Positions 11,201-23,173 of a DNA stretch of 64,000 nt are shown one piece after another (position 1 is the stretch's first letter; every line of letters begins with the position of its first letter). The DNA is from Lentinula raphanica. Its lineage: Eukaryota > Basidiomycota > Agaricomycetes > Agaricales > Omphalotaceae. A model generated the notes under the pieces. That model had not been told where the DNA came from and did no database searches. It saw only the letters and a program-made list of their open reading frames with translations. The stretch lies in contig JANVFP010000050.1 of NCBI GenBank assembly GCA_027919835.1, positions 186,001 through 250,000 of the forward strand, given 5' to 3'. The translations under genes and the position numbers were made by a program.

Positions 11201-11526
11201 TTAGCTTTCATAGACTTTCCGTTCAGTCAAAATGATAGTGACCAGCTATGAGATTCAAAAAAGAGTCCTCGTACATGATTTCTAAGTAGGTTTATATACT
11301 AGAAAATGCCAAGTACTTCCGGTCCTGTTGGCCGCTGTGCGCAGTAAACGATCATAAGAGTCTAGACTGGGAGTTGGGTGTGGATCGAAGTGAATGATGT
11401 TCGGGTAGTGTTGAAGTAGAGAAGTGGGTGTTGCAAGTAGGTACTAGGTAGAGGAGATTGCTAAGTATTTCACAGGGGTTTTCCAAGGTTGGACAAAAAC
11501 AGATCACAGAGAACAAAAGAGATATA

Positions 11527-11788
11527 TCACTGCATGCAAGTTCTCATAAGTTGCCCGGACTTATGGAAAACTCATGCAAAAAAGACACAAAACTTTGATT
11601 CAATAAGAAAGGCAACTTATAAAAGAGTTTATGGTGAACTTATTGAATAAAATTTCCTTTTATGGCAATTTCAATCAATAAGTTCACTATAAAATCTCAA
11701 ATAAGTAGCAAATCTTATGCTATTGAAATTTTGTGCAAATCTTCTATAAGTTTTCCATAAGTGCCGACAACTATTCTGCATGCAGTGA
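11527..11788. mobile_element. TIR MITE, 262 bp, TCACTGCATGCA ends
   Basis: Perfect 12-bp terminal inverted repeats TCACTGCATGCA...TGCATGCAGTGA, flanked by TA on both sides (11525-11526, 11789-11790). A second inverted motif, ACTTATGGAAAAC / GTTTTCCATAAGT, lies just inside. No coding capacity. TA duplication and size suggest a Tc1/mariner-type MITE. Confidence 0.8.
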
Positions 11789-11790
11789 TA

Positions 11791-12227
11791 GAAAGAGAAT
11801 TGCAAGATTTCATAGAAACAACACTAAAAAGAAAAATTGCACGGGCACTTAGAGGTTGTGGACTTTCTCTAACCTTGCAACCAAGGTGAACTCTGGTGAA
11901 CTGGGACGCATTGGTTTGGATGGTCTTGGGGAAGTCATCCAATCACATTCTAGAAACATAACCACAGGTAAGGATGGAAAAGTTTGTAAACAAATAAAAA
12001 GAATAAATCATGAAGATGTGAAATTTTTGAGTACACTGTACTTCAATACGTGGCTCCTAGATATCTGTTCATATAGATCAGGCGAAGAAGTGAGTCAAAT
12101 TGTCTGTGCTCAATGAGAATGGAGACCTCTATAGATCGACATGTAGAGATTGCTGTGAAGAGGAAGAGGGAGACAGATAGTGAGAGGCGGGGGCAGCAAT
12201 CGTCACGCTTGATGTGCCATATTAGCT
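11791..12227. other. ODC 3' flank
   Basis: Intergenic stretch between the MITE and the ornithine decarboxylase stop codon. Open frames here are short and show no family resemblance. It should contain the ODC 3' UTR (transcribed leftwards); no clear poly(A) signal could be assigned. Confidence 0.4.
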
Positions 12228-13861
12228 TCACTTCTGCAATGCAGCAAACCCAGCAAGCTTATTCCTCACTTCCCCAGCAACAACCCCAGCCCCAAGCGTA
12301 TAAACGACCTTGCTCAACTGGAACCCATTGAACTGCGTCGCCGCACAGATCGTGTAGGCGCCCATGTTATCGAACCCGAGCCAGTCACCCACGCGCAAGC
12401 CGATAGGCAGCTCTGTCTTGGAACAGACGCAGTCGATTGAGTCGCATGTCGGGCCCCAGATGCTGCTCGTACAGACTGGTTCGGAAGAGGGGACATGGAA
12501 GGAGCCGTTCATGGATAAGACGTAGGGATGGACGACTTGGTGGTCGAATAGGATGCAGTTGAAGGCTCCGTAGACACCGTCGTTGATGTAGTCTGCAGAT
12601 TGAGGTTATAAATTTGAGTTTAGGAGGAGAGAGGAGGAGACTTACACATAACGGACGGCTGATCACTCCTTCTAGTACTCGCCACTTCAGCACCAGAATC
12701 AGAAATCGGAGCTCTACGTGCGATGATATTCGCTGCGAGACTGAAGGCTTTGGACACATAAAACCTTCCAGGTTCCGCGATCACTCTGATATTCCTATCC
12801 TTCCTGTCAGGAAAGTGCTCCTCGATGGCTTCCATCAAAACTTCCGCAGCGCGTTCGAACAGATCATCTTCGAACCCGCCACCGACATCAAGAAGGCTGA
12901 ACTCGTATCCAGCCCTTTCAGCGATATCAAACGCCTCACGGGCGCGAAGAATAGCATCAGAATAAACCGATGGATCATAACACCCACTCCCAACATGGAA
13001 GCTCACACCGACCACATCCAGCCCGAGCTCCTTCGCTCTCGCCACCAACGCCGGAACGGTCCCCATCGGCGCACCGTATTTCAGCCCAAGCTGACACAGA
13101 CTCTTCGAGTCGTCCGTCAGAATCCGGAGCACGAGTTTCGCACGGGGATGGGTCCGGGCGACTTTGTAGAGTTCGTCTGCGTTGTCGAACGTCATGACGT
13201 CGACACCCATCTTGCCGGCGTTGCGGATGAAGGAGTTGGCTTTGCAGGGGTTGGCGAAGATGATCCGGCTGGGATCGATGCCGCCGATGTTGAGGACTTG
13301 GGAGATTTCTCCGTTGGATGCACAGTCGAAACCGGCGCCTAGGGAAGCGAGGAGGCGGAGGACGTATGGGTCTGGGTTGCATTTTACCGCTGTAGGGAAA
13401 CAAATGAAAAGTTAGGTCTCAGCGATCCGTCGTCTGAAACGTAAAAGATACCACGAACCATAGTAAGGCGTGATCTCGGGTAAACGAGACACCCAGCGTT
13501 GGTGTTGCTTGTACACTTGACCGAGGTCAGCTACGAAAAAAGCCTTTTCGGCATCAGGTTCGCCGTCATTGGCCAACTGTATAGCTTCCATGATGCCATT
13601 TCGAAGATGGACCTCTGGATGACCAACGTGCAAAGGAGGTAAAGAGGGAAACATCTCTCCCTCGTGATTCAATGATGATGATGATAATTCAGACCCTCCC
13701 CCTTCGGCGGCGATAAATGACGCGGAAGAGGAAGAGGTAGATGAGATGATTTGGTTCGTGATGACATTTTTGAGGTCTTGGACGAATGTAGGATCTTCCG
13801 AGCGGGAGATGTCATGGTCCATAGGACCAAGAGTCGCGTGAAGTATTTCTACTGGAGACAT
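12228..13861 (-). CDS. ornithine decarboxylase
   Basis: PLP-dependent ornithine decarboxylase, catalysing ornithine to putrescine, the first step of polyamine synthesis in the cytosol. Three exons: 13861-13459, 13389-12646 and 12592-12228, joined through G|GTTCGT...CAG and T|GTAAGT...CAG introns, give 503 codons in one frame. Group IV decarboxylase signatures are all present: AVKCNPDP with the PLP lysine at about residue 137, spanning intron 1; VSFHVGSGC; DVGGGF for PLP phosphate; EPGRFYV; GPTCDSIDCV with the active-site cysteine; and GFDNMGAYT. The N-terminal ~100 residues include a Ser-rich low-complexity stretch. The enzyme normally acts as a homodimer under antizyme control. It looks intact. 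Spermidine-pathway enzyme paralogues are less likely given the complete ODC motif set. Confidence 0.95.
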
Positions 13862-14783
13862 TCCAACGTTGGTTTGTCCGGTTGGAGGGGTATGCGATGG
13901 TGCGTCTATGGTTGATTTCTAGTTGGTAAGCCCGAGTAAGGCAAAAACGAGGCAAGTGAGAAGGAGATCTGTATGGAAGTGGAAATGCTTTTTTCTTTCG
14001 TTCGAATTTTCCCAAAATACCGAACCTTAACCGCCGCGGTCAGTGACGATCCGGGCGGAGGAGGACGGTAAGCGTAAGGGAGTTGTCAGTAGACGTAGGG
14101 TTCCTCGCAGCCGGTTGAGCGAGGATAATGGCTTTGACTCGAGGTTGCGACGAGAGATAATGTCGAGAGTGGGACGGAGAAAAGAACTGGTAAAACTTTT
14201 TGTTGAAAGGACACTGAACGCGGTTTTTGCAAGGTCCTGTTAGGGAGGTTCGCCTGCGAAGAAAGATGGTTTGTCAGACGATGACGAAGCCACCCATCGA
14301 GAGAAGTTCGTACCTCTGACAGACACCCACCTGAAGATGATAGAGAGAATCAGCGACTTGTCCTTGCAAACATGTAGAAGAGGAACGAACTCTAGAGTCA
14401 ACAAGCGAAGATCGCTATTTCTTTGTTGGTCAGCAATGATGTTGCTGAACAGCTCCAAGGGCATACAACGGAGGAACCACAGGGAGATGAAAACCCTGAG
14501 GTGATGAACGTCGTAAAGAAGGAATCGAAACTGAAAAGAAAAAACTCATCATCGATGAATTTTTTCGGCGCTTGCCGATACCGGCGCTCTTGCCATTGGA
14601 TCAACATCGGAGAATGTTATGCACAGCTCTTTCAAAGGCTGATACTACAACGGTTTATACATTCTGCAGTACACATTAGTGAACAAAAAACGCAGAACAA
14701 AAAGTCCTAGAATAAATCAACAAAGTCATCACACATCGCGTACATACATTCATGCTCTACTCTCAGGTAACGTCCACTAGTCA
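13862..14783. promoter_or_regulatory. region upstream of ODC; possible small gene
   Basis: Contains the ODC promoter (transcription leftwards from 13861) and the 3' flank of the Mg2+ transporter. A + strand frame from 14271 (77 codons) and an overlapping one at 14423-14710 (95 codons) might be exons of a small gene (charged, Lys/Glu-rich); a candidate intron with GTAGAAG...TCAG lies between about 14371 and 14432. I recognise no family and would not call it a gene without transcripts. Confidence 0.3.
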
Positions 14784-17743
14784 TCAGAATCCACTACTCC
14801 CTCCTTTAAACGACGACGACGTGACGAGCCGTATACCTCCTCGCTGTGTCATATCATCGTCCTCCTCATCAGCCCCCTCCCCACTCCCACTCACACTACC
14901 CTCATCGTCCTTCTTCCACAGACTAACACTCTCCTCTCGATCCGTCTCCTTGTCTCCTTTCGGATACCGCTTTCGCCCTCGTCCACCCAAATGACCCGAC
15001 GTCCTCGAGCCTTCCTCCTCCCCATCCCCATCTCCATCCCAGCTTCTCGCAGAATCAGTCACACTCGGAAAGGACATCAACGTCGTCGTGCTCGCCGCAT
15101 CGCTGAAGATGTTCCTCGCGTCCGTCCGGCCTTGGCCTTGTCGAAGTCGGGGAAGGACCGTCGTCGGCGGGGCACTGTACGGTATGGATTCGTGTCCTGG
15201 AGAGCGGGGTGGAAGTGGTGGGAGGGATATAATCTGTGAGATCGAAGGACCTTCGGTGTCGGTTGGACTGTCGGATAACAGATCCCTTGAGGCGCCAGCG
15301 CCAGTTACTGGCGGAGGAATAGCAGAAGTGTTCATAGATAACGAAGGAGGATACGAATCAGCTCTCACACCTGGTGTCCCAGGAGTCCCAGGACCCGGAG
15401 ACGACGTCGCTGTCGCTCGATGTCCATGTATAGCCATCGGGTCCCCTCTCGTGCCCCCAGGTGTTTGCCCTGTCGGATGATACTGATGCACGACATCCTG
15501 CGTATCGAACTTGATGATCGTCGGTCGTTTGTTCATCACCTGCGACGAATCCCTTCCTGCGCTGCTTATTGACATCGCTATCGACGAAACGTCGTCGTCT
15601 CCCCGTGTGGCGCCTGTTACGGAAGGCGAGCCGGGTGGAACGGGGGCGTCATAGAGCTGGTGTCGTTTTAGACCACCGAGATATTCCGTATTTGTGCTGT
15701 TTCTCGGTGAAAGCCAGGATTGACCACGAGGTGGTGGAGGGTCATAATATGGAGCCATCGCCCCTGGAGGTCGAGTAGTAAACGACCCTGGACGCCCACC
15801 TCCTCGACTCTGGCTCATCCTCCTGGCACTCCTTGCCCGAATGATACTACCAACAGTCCCGAATGATCCTCTAAGAGTATCAATCCCGGGATCCTCAACC
15901 GCCAACACGTCTTTCTCGTCAAATCCAGCGGTATGTTCGCGGGAAGCTTGAAGGAGGATGGTTGATCTGCGGTCGAGGGTTTTGAGGTTCTCCGGGTCGA
16001 CTTTGGACATTTGTAGGATGGTGATTCCGAAGCATATCACTAGGAAGCCCATGACGAGGGTGATGATGGAGGATGCGGAGGCAGAGAGGCCTTGGAATAG
16101 GACCTAAGAGGGAAAGTCAGCCAGCACAGGTAGAAATACCTCACGTTCTAGCTTACAATCGTTGTGAGGATGGAGAAAAAGGTGACTACGATTTAGTTAG
16201 CAAGGGGTTGGTGGAAGATTCATGGTAAATCCGTACATATGACATAGTATGTTGGCGTAACTGCGGAAAGTCTCAACGACGAAGCCAATCACAGGACGAG
16301 AAAGTACGCACCCATAGCAGTGTTGAACAGCGCTAAAGCGACATTCAGATAATACACTTCCGTTACTGCAGAAACAAAACCATCAACGGAACGAACAAGA
16401 TATCCAACGACGGAACGAACTCAAAGTGATAGCCACGAAACCCATCAGGAAGTAGATAAACCAGTACTTGAACTAAAAAATTCCCCAAATCACCATTAGC
16501 AATGAAAGATATCAATCCAAAACAAACATACCTGGTTATCACCCTCAGCGGTCGTAACAATCGCTGCTCCCAAACCCGTCGTCACACTCACGCTGATCCC
16601 ACCAATCATACTGCACACAAAGATATACCACAGCATACTCTTCTTTCCGTATCTCGGCGCAAAGTAGAATATGATCGCGAGTGCGGCGGCGATGAGGACC
16701 GAGGCGTAGGCTAGGAAACCGGGGGCGAGGAAGAGCTTTTCGAAATCCCTGATCTGGCCGACCGAATTCTCCGACGGACCTAATTGGGTTGGGGAGGGCA
16801 AAAAGACAGTGTAACATGAGTTAGACGTTCGATATAGAGATTGTGGCGAAGCGCCAGGGATGAAACTTCACGGCGAACGCACCGTTGAGCGCGATGATGA
16901 CAGAACCAATCTACGAAAGGGGAAACATATAAATTATCCCCGGCGTTGCGCAGTCGGAGTGAGTGAAAAGGGAACGCACAATACACAGCCCACACCCGAG
17001 CCAGCCGAAGAAGGTGAGCTTTTCTTGTAAGAATATTGAAGAGAGTATAGCACAAATGACGACAGACAGTGCACCCAGAGGAGTCTTGCGAGGTGAATGA
17101 GAGTCTAGATTGAGTTCGGAGTGGGAATAATGAAACCACGCACGACGACGATAGCTTCTACAAAGGCATATGCTGTATATGATATAGGATGGTAGTCAGG
17201 CAGAAGTCTGGAACAACAGGAGTGTGTAGACGCACCAGCAAAATTACACAGTTCTCCCAATATCATCACTTTGTATCGTCTTGAGAACCAGACGGTAGTC
17301 AGATACCACAGAGAAACATACTAGTCATTCCTATCCACCATAGCGGCTATGGACACCAGCACAAAGAACGCAGTCAACCCAGATATCAGCCACTGTCAGC
17401 GGAAGATAGTATAAACCGCATTCACTCACCGACTTGAGATATCCCACACCCTCGCCAGCAGTCTTCCCAGCTTGAGACCGCAGCAGTCCCTTCTTCTTGA
17501 ATACAAAACTCGATCCTATCAGACAGCCACTGGCTATCGCGAGTATTATCCCAACGACCTATGTAAAAACCAGATGGGCCAGCCAGTGTGAAGAGATAAT
17601 CCATAGCCCCCATTGTGCTTTGAAAAGCTGACCTTGAGATTCGAACCGACAGAGATGGTTCCGGAAGCTGCAGAGCTTGATGCCGCAGCGGACGAGGTGG
17701 TTGCCGACGCCGCTAGAGACGACGTGGACGAGGTTGACGACAT
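14784..17743 (-). CDS. NIPA-type Mg2+ transporter (DMT superfamily)
   Basis: Multi-exon membrane protein of the NIPA (DUF803) magnesium-transporter family, expected in plasma or endosomal membranes. From the 5' end the segments read: Ser/Thr/Ala-rich N-terminus (start chosen at 17743; an upstream in-frame ATG at 17914 is possible); VVGIILAIASGCLIGSSFVF; KKKGLL; TAGEGVGYLKS; a PLGALSV-type loop; NGPSENSVGQIRDFEKLFL; then helices including YVIFTFFSILTT and MGFLVICFGITILQMSKVDP. About nine exons with short introns are needed; the last is about 16102-14784. A long (nearly 400 residues) Ser/Pro/Gly-rich, acidic cytosolic tail follows the last helix, longer than the core. No internal stops were seen. 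Exon borders apart from the last are approximate. Confidence 0.85.
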
Positions 17744-18123
17744 GGATGTTGTTACAAGAAGACGATTTGAATTGGCCCCCGCCGCGCCATCGGGGCGTTG
17801 GAAATCAATTTCCGAAAACGGAAGGATTACGGCTGGTCTTTTACGCCACGCCGGCAAATAAGACACCGAGCAGGGCGCCTTCATCATAGCCTTCGGACAA
17901 CATACATAATACACAGCTGCAGACTGCTCCTTTTTGAAGCCTACTCAGAGCCCCAAATGGCCAACTGATGTTCATAATCTATCTCTAGTATCATCAGCTC
18001 TCATCCGAATGCTCATCATGCCATCTTGTTATTTGATGAACGTCCATGCCTCTCAGCTTAATGATCAGTCGATTCCCTCCCTGTCCTGAGTCCTGATCTT
18101 CCTGATCAAAATTCGTGCTGTTA

Positions 18124-18703
18124 GTCTAAAGGACATGATCCTACACGCTCCCCTTCGGCACCCTCTGATCAACCTCGCTCACCATCGGTCACCTCCTCCC
18201 GCTCTCGTTCGAGCTCCCGGGACTCCCCTCATCCTGATTCAGATTCGGTGGTGTACCCTCGTTCCCTCTCATTAGATGAGGACTCCGCTCGTCCTCGTTC
18301 ACCTCACACACCTCCTCGGGCCTCTCTAGCTCACCGCATGGGGGTCAACCTCAACTCGTCGGAACGCAAACGGAGACGCGACCCGCATGAAGGACCACCG
18401 TCGAAGAAAACTCGTTTACACGAGCCTTCTTCTTCATTATCCTTTCAATCACCTGCCCCTGTCGATTCTCCCTCCCACACGCTGTGGATATCTCGGTCCC
18501 CGCACGGTCAACCATTCTCCTCGACTATCGACCGTGCCTTCGACATGTACCGGGAGTGGGCATCGGCAATCGCCCGTCGTACGGATGATCGTGCCCACCT
18601 CCCTCGACCGTACTATATCGACCGTCCTCATCCCCTTCGCCTGCGCCTATACTTCACAGCCCCGGCAGATGAGACCTTCTACTCTATGTGGATGGATCAT
18701 TGA
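18124..18703 (+). CDS. LINE ORF1-like protein
   Basis: An open frame from a TAG at 18121-18123 to the stop at 18701-18703. It encodes a Ser/Pro/Arg-rich region (SRSRSSSRDSP, ERKRRRDPHEGPPSKK) followed by a more ordered segment with PYYIDRPHPLRLRLYF. No ATG lies near its start, so the true start may be upstream, spliced or absent. Position ahead of ORF2 and basic character suggest the nucleic-acid-binding ORF1 of a LINE. I see no CCHC knuckle. Confidence 0.5.
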
Positions 18704-18799
18704 CCTCACATCCCCTGTCTCCAGCGGTTTAACCTCGCCCGAGGTGGTACTGCCTGACGCCTTGTTCATCGGCTCCCTTTGGACTCACGGGGATTGTCG

Positions 18800-21700
18800 A
18801 TGAACCCCCTCACTACTTCTCCTATGCCTGCATCTATGCCTCGTTCCTCTTCCTCTTTCTTGCCTCCTTTGTACAATACTATGCCCGCTATTCCTATTTC
18901 TTCTTCTGTACCCTCATTCTCATCTTCTACCCTTGCCCCCAGTTCAGCTCCTTGCTCTTCTTTGAGTCGGGCATCTGTGCCCATTCTCCCTCAGATCACT
19001 TCTGACTCTGTTCTCCCTCAGGTGCTGTCTATTGTACCTACTAATACTACCTCAGTGCCTGTGTCATCACGGCCTGTACTAACTAACTCTATGCCCTCGG
19101 CGCATCAGTCGTCACTAATACCTGACCTAACCTCTGCTTCGGTACCTGCTGTACCTGATACTACTACCTCTAATGTGATTCGTTCTCCACTTGCTCATGC
19201 TCCATCTGATGAAGTGGGTTCTATGTGCGGATCCTCACAATCTTCTACTCAAGTCTCGGTCCTCTCCTGGAATATCAATGGCCGCTACTCCTTGAACTAC
19301 TTATCCAATGACTTCGTCAAACTTATCTCACAATTTGATGTTGTGATGTTGCAGGAGTCCCGCCTGCAGCCTGGCATCCCTCTCAAGTGTCCCCCTCTCT
19401 ACACCGCCTACAGCCAACCTCGTCGACAAGCCCAGGATAGCATTAACAATCCTTGGGGTGGTGTCCTTACTCTGGTCCGTGATGGACTGCATCACACTCA
19501 ACGCACCGACCTGTCTGCTCCAGATATCCTTTCCGTTCTTGTTAACGGTGTGCTGTTTATCAACTCCTACATCCTTCCCGAATCTTCTCGCTCAGATTGG
19601 ACTCAATGGTCCGACACCCATCCCTGGGAGTCTCTCCGCTCCATTGTCCTCATGGCCTCTTCTCTTGACCTCAATTTTCTGGTGGCTGGGGATCTCAATG
19701 CCCGCACAAGCTGTGTCATCCCTCATCCTCTCCATCCTCTTAGGAATTCTGTCGACAACATTATCTCGACACGTGGGCGGCGGCTCCTGGAGATCTGCAA
19801 GGACCTTGAACTTATCATCCTCAATGGCTGCACTTCCATTCCCGGTTCTCACAATACCTCCACCTCCTTCCAGGCTCGTTACCTTGGCCCGAGTGGCTCC
19901 TCTTCTCTCCCTCTCTCTGTCATAGACTACTTCATTGCCTCTCCATTGTGTGCTGGGTTGGTTTCCACCTTACAGGTCTCACCCCCCTCTGACTGGTCAG
20001 ACCATGCCTTCCTGTCCCTTACCCTTACCCTCCCCGTTAACAATCCATTCCCTCCCGTTCCTTCACACCCCACTCGTCCTCGTCCACACCTGACCATTCC
20101 CATAACCACACCGTTGGACCATCTCCAACACACCATCTTTGAGGCTGAGCCTGTCCCACTGGATCGGCAGCTTATATCACTCTATGGGAACTCCGACCAT
20201 GCTTGCTCCCCTGCACTTAAGATCTACACAGATGGATCCTGCCTCTCACCTAATACTCCTGTGGCTCGTGCAGGTATCGGCATCTTCATTGGCCTGAACC
20301 ACCCCCTCAACTTGTCCTCTCGTATATGTGGTCCACAGCGGAATAATCGAGCAGAACTTCTTGCTATTCTGGCCTCTATTCAACGTACATCACTAGCTCG
20401 TCCTCTGGAGATCTTCACCGACTCCACATACGCTATCACCTCCCTTGTCCATCTTGCTCCGGACAACTCCCAGTGCGGTTGGGTGTGTCCGAATGGCGAT
20501 ATCTTACGTGTTCTGGCCCAGTGGATTGCCTCCCGCTCTACGCCTATGCGACTTACACACGTTCGAGCACATAGAGGTCATGCACAGAATGAGGCAGCTG
20601 ATAGACTTGCTAAGGATGGCGCTGCACAGCCTATTCCAAGACGGGAATCTCCTAATGATTTCCTATCTCTTGCTGCCCCTCCTCGTCACTCATCACCGTC
20701 GGCGTTCCTTATTCCCAAGGTGTCCACTGATCTGCCTGACCCACGTATACCTGCTCCTCCACCACTTCCTCCTGCCCCACCGTGCACCGTGGTGTCCTCT
20801 CACCGCGGGCGTTCTCATAAACAAACTCTGCAGGATAAGGCCCTCAAGGACATCCAGGAAGCTGCCCGTATCGGTGGCTCTGCCTTTTGGAAACACTTTA
20901 AACACCTCCGGGACCCGGAACCTCCCATACCCAAGGTGGACATCCAACAACTCACTCAGTCTTTCATCCCTCGTATGAACCCTCCTGACCCTGCTCTATC
21001 CTCCTTTGATGCTACTGCTCTCCAACGAGAGAACCTCAGAGCCTCTTCCCTCCCTCTTCCCTCCGCCCCCTCCACAATAGTCAGCTTCAACTCCTCTGTC
21101 ACATCAGAGGATATTGGAGCAATCAAAGCTTACCTTAAACGAACCTCCCACTCAAATGCCACTGGCGCTGACCTAATCTCTTACTCGCATATCATGGCAG
21201 TGGACAATGACCGTTTAGCTCCCCTGTTCCAGCAGTCTTTTCAAACAGCCGACTTCCCTACCTCATGGCTCTCTGCAGTCATTGTTGCCATGCCTAAACC
21301 GGGCAAGGATTCATCTGATCCCGCAAACTACCGTGCAATAGCACTGGAGAGCTGTGTTCTCAAATTTGCCTCCCTCCTTATGCATTTGAAACTCACACAA
21401 GCTCTTCAGGATGCTCATATCCTGCCTCCCTCACAGAATGGCTTCCGTGCTGGCTACCACACCAACAACAATGCCTTCATCCTTCGATCTCTCATCGAGA
21501 AGGCAAAGGTGTCAAACTCTCCAATTTTTGCTGCATTTGTGGATATCTCGAACGCCTTTCCTTCTACTAATCAAAGCTCTTTGTGGAACCGCCTTTCAGA
21601 CTATGGTATCACAGGAGAATACTTCGACTGGCTGCGCCAATTATATCAGCGTATGTCATATTCTATTGCTCATCAAGGTGAACTCTCCGAGCCCTTCCGA

Positions 21701-23173
21701 GCTCTCAGTGGTGTCCTCATGGGTGACCCATCTTCCCCTACCCTGTGGAATGTTTTCCTGTCAACCTTCCACCTCTGGCATGACCCCGATGACACAGACC
21801 TAATGGGCGTTATCATTTCCCATCTCGAACATGCCGACGATATGGTCCTACTGTCCCGCACCAGTCATGGTATCCAGCACCATCTAGATACCTTCTCCGC
21901 ATACTGCTACTCAAGCAGTCTTGCTGTGAGTGCAGGTAAGTCGTGGTTTATGGTCTTCGGAAGAATGCCCGATCCTCTTCCTGCCTTATTCCTTGCTGGT
22001 ACTGCCCTATCATGTCTTGACATCTCTCGCTATGTTGGCGTACATTTTCAGTCCTCAGGCCGTCACCTCTTTGCACCCCACTATGCCAAGAAACAGGTAG
22101 CCGCACTGACCGCCGCTCGAGGTATCGCTGCATGTGATTTGATTGTTGGTTTCCGCCGATTAGATCCTACGATTACCAAGCAACTCTACTCTTCTTTGGT
22201 TGACTGCCACTTAACCCATGGCTGCGAGGTCATCATCGACACTAATAAAGCCTCATTCTCTCTCCTCGAGGATGCCCAACATCTTATCCTGCGTCGTATG
22301 CTGGGTCTCTCCCGGAACTCTATTCTGGCTCCTCTCTTCACTGAGACTGGAATCATGCCCATCCGTCCTCGTCGAGTAATTCTTGCACTACGGTATCTCT
22401 TATATCTCTTGGAACTTCAGCACAACCATTATGCTTTCCTAGCACTCCAAGAGTGCAGTCATCTCCGAGAAAGTGGTGAACGCTCCTGGCTTAGTGACCT
22501 TGACTGGGCCATTCAGCACCTCCCAGGCTCCTCCCTTTCTCTTCCTCCTCTTCGAGATCTGACCACCGAATCCATTGCTAATCTCATCAAAGGCATTACC
22601 GATTGCACCATGTCCTCACTGCAGCAGTTTATTGATGGAAGTTCTCGGCTTGCATTCCTACAGGGACGCCGGGAGCCTCACAAGGATGGCTCTACCTCTC
22701 GGTCGGTCTCTACTCTTCGTCACTATCTGACCCAGGTCCGGAGACCTGATCATCGCATCACACTGACAAAGCTCCTCTGTGGTGACCTCACTCCTGTCAC
22801 CTTTCGGGCTTCCCCTGCATCCACTCGGCCTCTTCCGGACCAACATCAACGCCTTAAGTCCTGCCGTGCCTGTCATGATGCTCTCCAGCCAGAGACACCA
22901 CAACATGTTCTTCTCCAATGTCCATCTATACCTGACATGTTTCCTCTTCGAGCGGCTTTTCTCGCTGCCATGGCTCAGCACTTCCCTCTTCCTCACTCTC
23001 ACATATTCACCGACACTTCGGCCACATTCTATATCAAGAAATTCATTTTCCACTGGACCACAGTTGTTACAGCAGCCCAGTTCATCCATGACGCACTCTC
23101 ACTTTGGCGGAATGTAGTGGGACAGATCCCAACCCCTGAATCAGATTTAGAAGCAGAAGACGAGGAGAGTTAG
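18800..23173 (+). CDS. LINE ORF2: endonuclease - RNase H - reverse transcriptase
   Basis: A 1457-codon uninterrupted frame. Domains in order: Ser/Pro-rich N-terminus (1-150); APE-type endonuclease (about 153-400; SVLSWNINGRY, VVMLQESRL, AGDLNAR, SDHAFLSL); RNase H (about 473-620; LKIYTDGSC, NNRAELLAI, IFTDSTYAI, HVRAHRGHAQNEAADRLAK); reverse transcriptase (about 740-1080; ANYRAIAL, QNGFRAGYHTNNNAF, FVDISNAFPS, SGVLMGDPSSPTLWN and the catalytic HADD box near residue 1010, with His replacing the usual Tyr); and a C-terminal C-X2-C-X12-H-X4-C motif at about 1353 (CRACHDALQPETPQHVLLQC). RNase H lies before RT, whereas it is normally C-terminal in LINEs. All catalytic acids look intact, so it may be active. 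The first ATG of the open frame was taken as start. Confidence 0.92.
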   Translation: MNPLTTSPMPASMPRSSSSFLPPLYNTMPAIPISSSVPSFSSSTLAPSSAPCSSLSRASVPILPQITSDSVLPQVLSIVPTNTTSVPVSSRPVLTNSMPSAHQSSLIPDLTSASVPAVPDTTTSNVIRSPLAHAPSDEVGSMCGSSQSSTQVSVLSWNINGRYSLNYLSNDFVKLISQFDVVMLQESRLQPGIPLKCPPLYTAYSQPRRQAQDSINNPWGGVLTLVRDGLHHTQRTDLSAPDILSVLVNGVLFINSYILPESSRSDWTQWSDTHPWESLRSIVLMASSLDLNFLVAGDLNARTSCVIPHPLHPLRNSVDNIISTRGRRLLEICKDLELIILNGCTSIPGSHNTSTSFQARYLGPSGSSSLPLSVIDYFIASPLCAGLVSTLQVSPPSDWSDHAFLSLTLTLPVNNPFPPVPSHPTRPRPHLTIPITTPLDHLQHTIFEAEPVPLDRQLISLYGNSDHACSPALKIYTDGSCLSPNTPVARAGIGIFIGLNHPLNLSSRICGPQRNNRAELLAILASIQRTSLARPLEIFTDSTYAITSLVHLAPDNSQCGWVCPNGDILRVLAQWIASRSTPMRLTHVRAHRGHAQNEAADRLAKDGAAQPIPRRESPNDFLSLAAPPRHSSPSAFLIPKVSTDLPDPRIPAPPPLPPAPPCTVVSSHRGRSHKQTLQDKALKDIQEAARIGGSAFWKHFKHLRDPEPPIPKVDIQQLTQSFIPRMNPPDPALSSFDATALQRENLRASSLPLPSAPSTIVSFNSSVTSEDIGAIKAYLKRTSHSNATGADLISYSHIMAVDNDRLAPLFQQSFQTADFPTSWLSAVIVAMPKPGKDSSDPANYRAIALESCVLKFASLLMHLKLTQALQDAHILPPSQNGFRAGYHTNNNAFILRSLIEKAKVSNSPIFAAFVDISNAFPSTNQSSLWNRLSDYGITGEYFDWLRQLYQRMSYSIAHQGELSEPFRALSGVLMGDPSSPTLWNVFLSTFHLWHDPDDTDLMGVIISHLEHADDMVLLSRTSHGIQHHLDTFSAYCYSSSLAVSAGKSWFMVFGRMPDPLPALFLAGTALSCLDISRYVGVHFQSSGRHLFAPHYAKKQVAALTAARGIAACDLIVGFRRLDPTITKQLYSSLVDCHLTHGCEVIIDTNKASFSLLEDAQHLILRRMLGLSRNSILAPLFTETGIMPIRPRRVILALRYLLYLLELQHNHYAFLALQECSHLRESGERSWLSDLDWAIQHLPGSSLSLPPLRDLTTESIANLIKGITDCTMSSLQQFIDGSSRLAFLQGRREPHKDGSTSRSVSTLRHYLTQVRRPDHRITLTKLLCGDLTPVTFRASPASTRPLPDQHQRLKSCRACHDALQPETPQHVLLQCPSIPDMFPLRAAFLAAMAQHFPLPHSHIFTDTSATFYIKKFIFHWTTVVTAAQFIHDALSLWRNVVGQIPTPESDLEAEDEES

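Noticed and set aside
12614..13415. 242-codon plus-strand ORF opposite ornithine decarboxylase
   Set aside because: It is a shadow of the high-GC ODC exon; the minus strand has all the ODC motifs.
14752..15480. Plus-strand ORFs antisense to the Mg2+ transporter tail
   Set aside because: They mirror a low-complexity Ser/Pro-rich coding exon on the minus strand; no independent gene signal.
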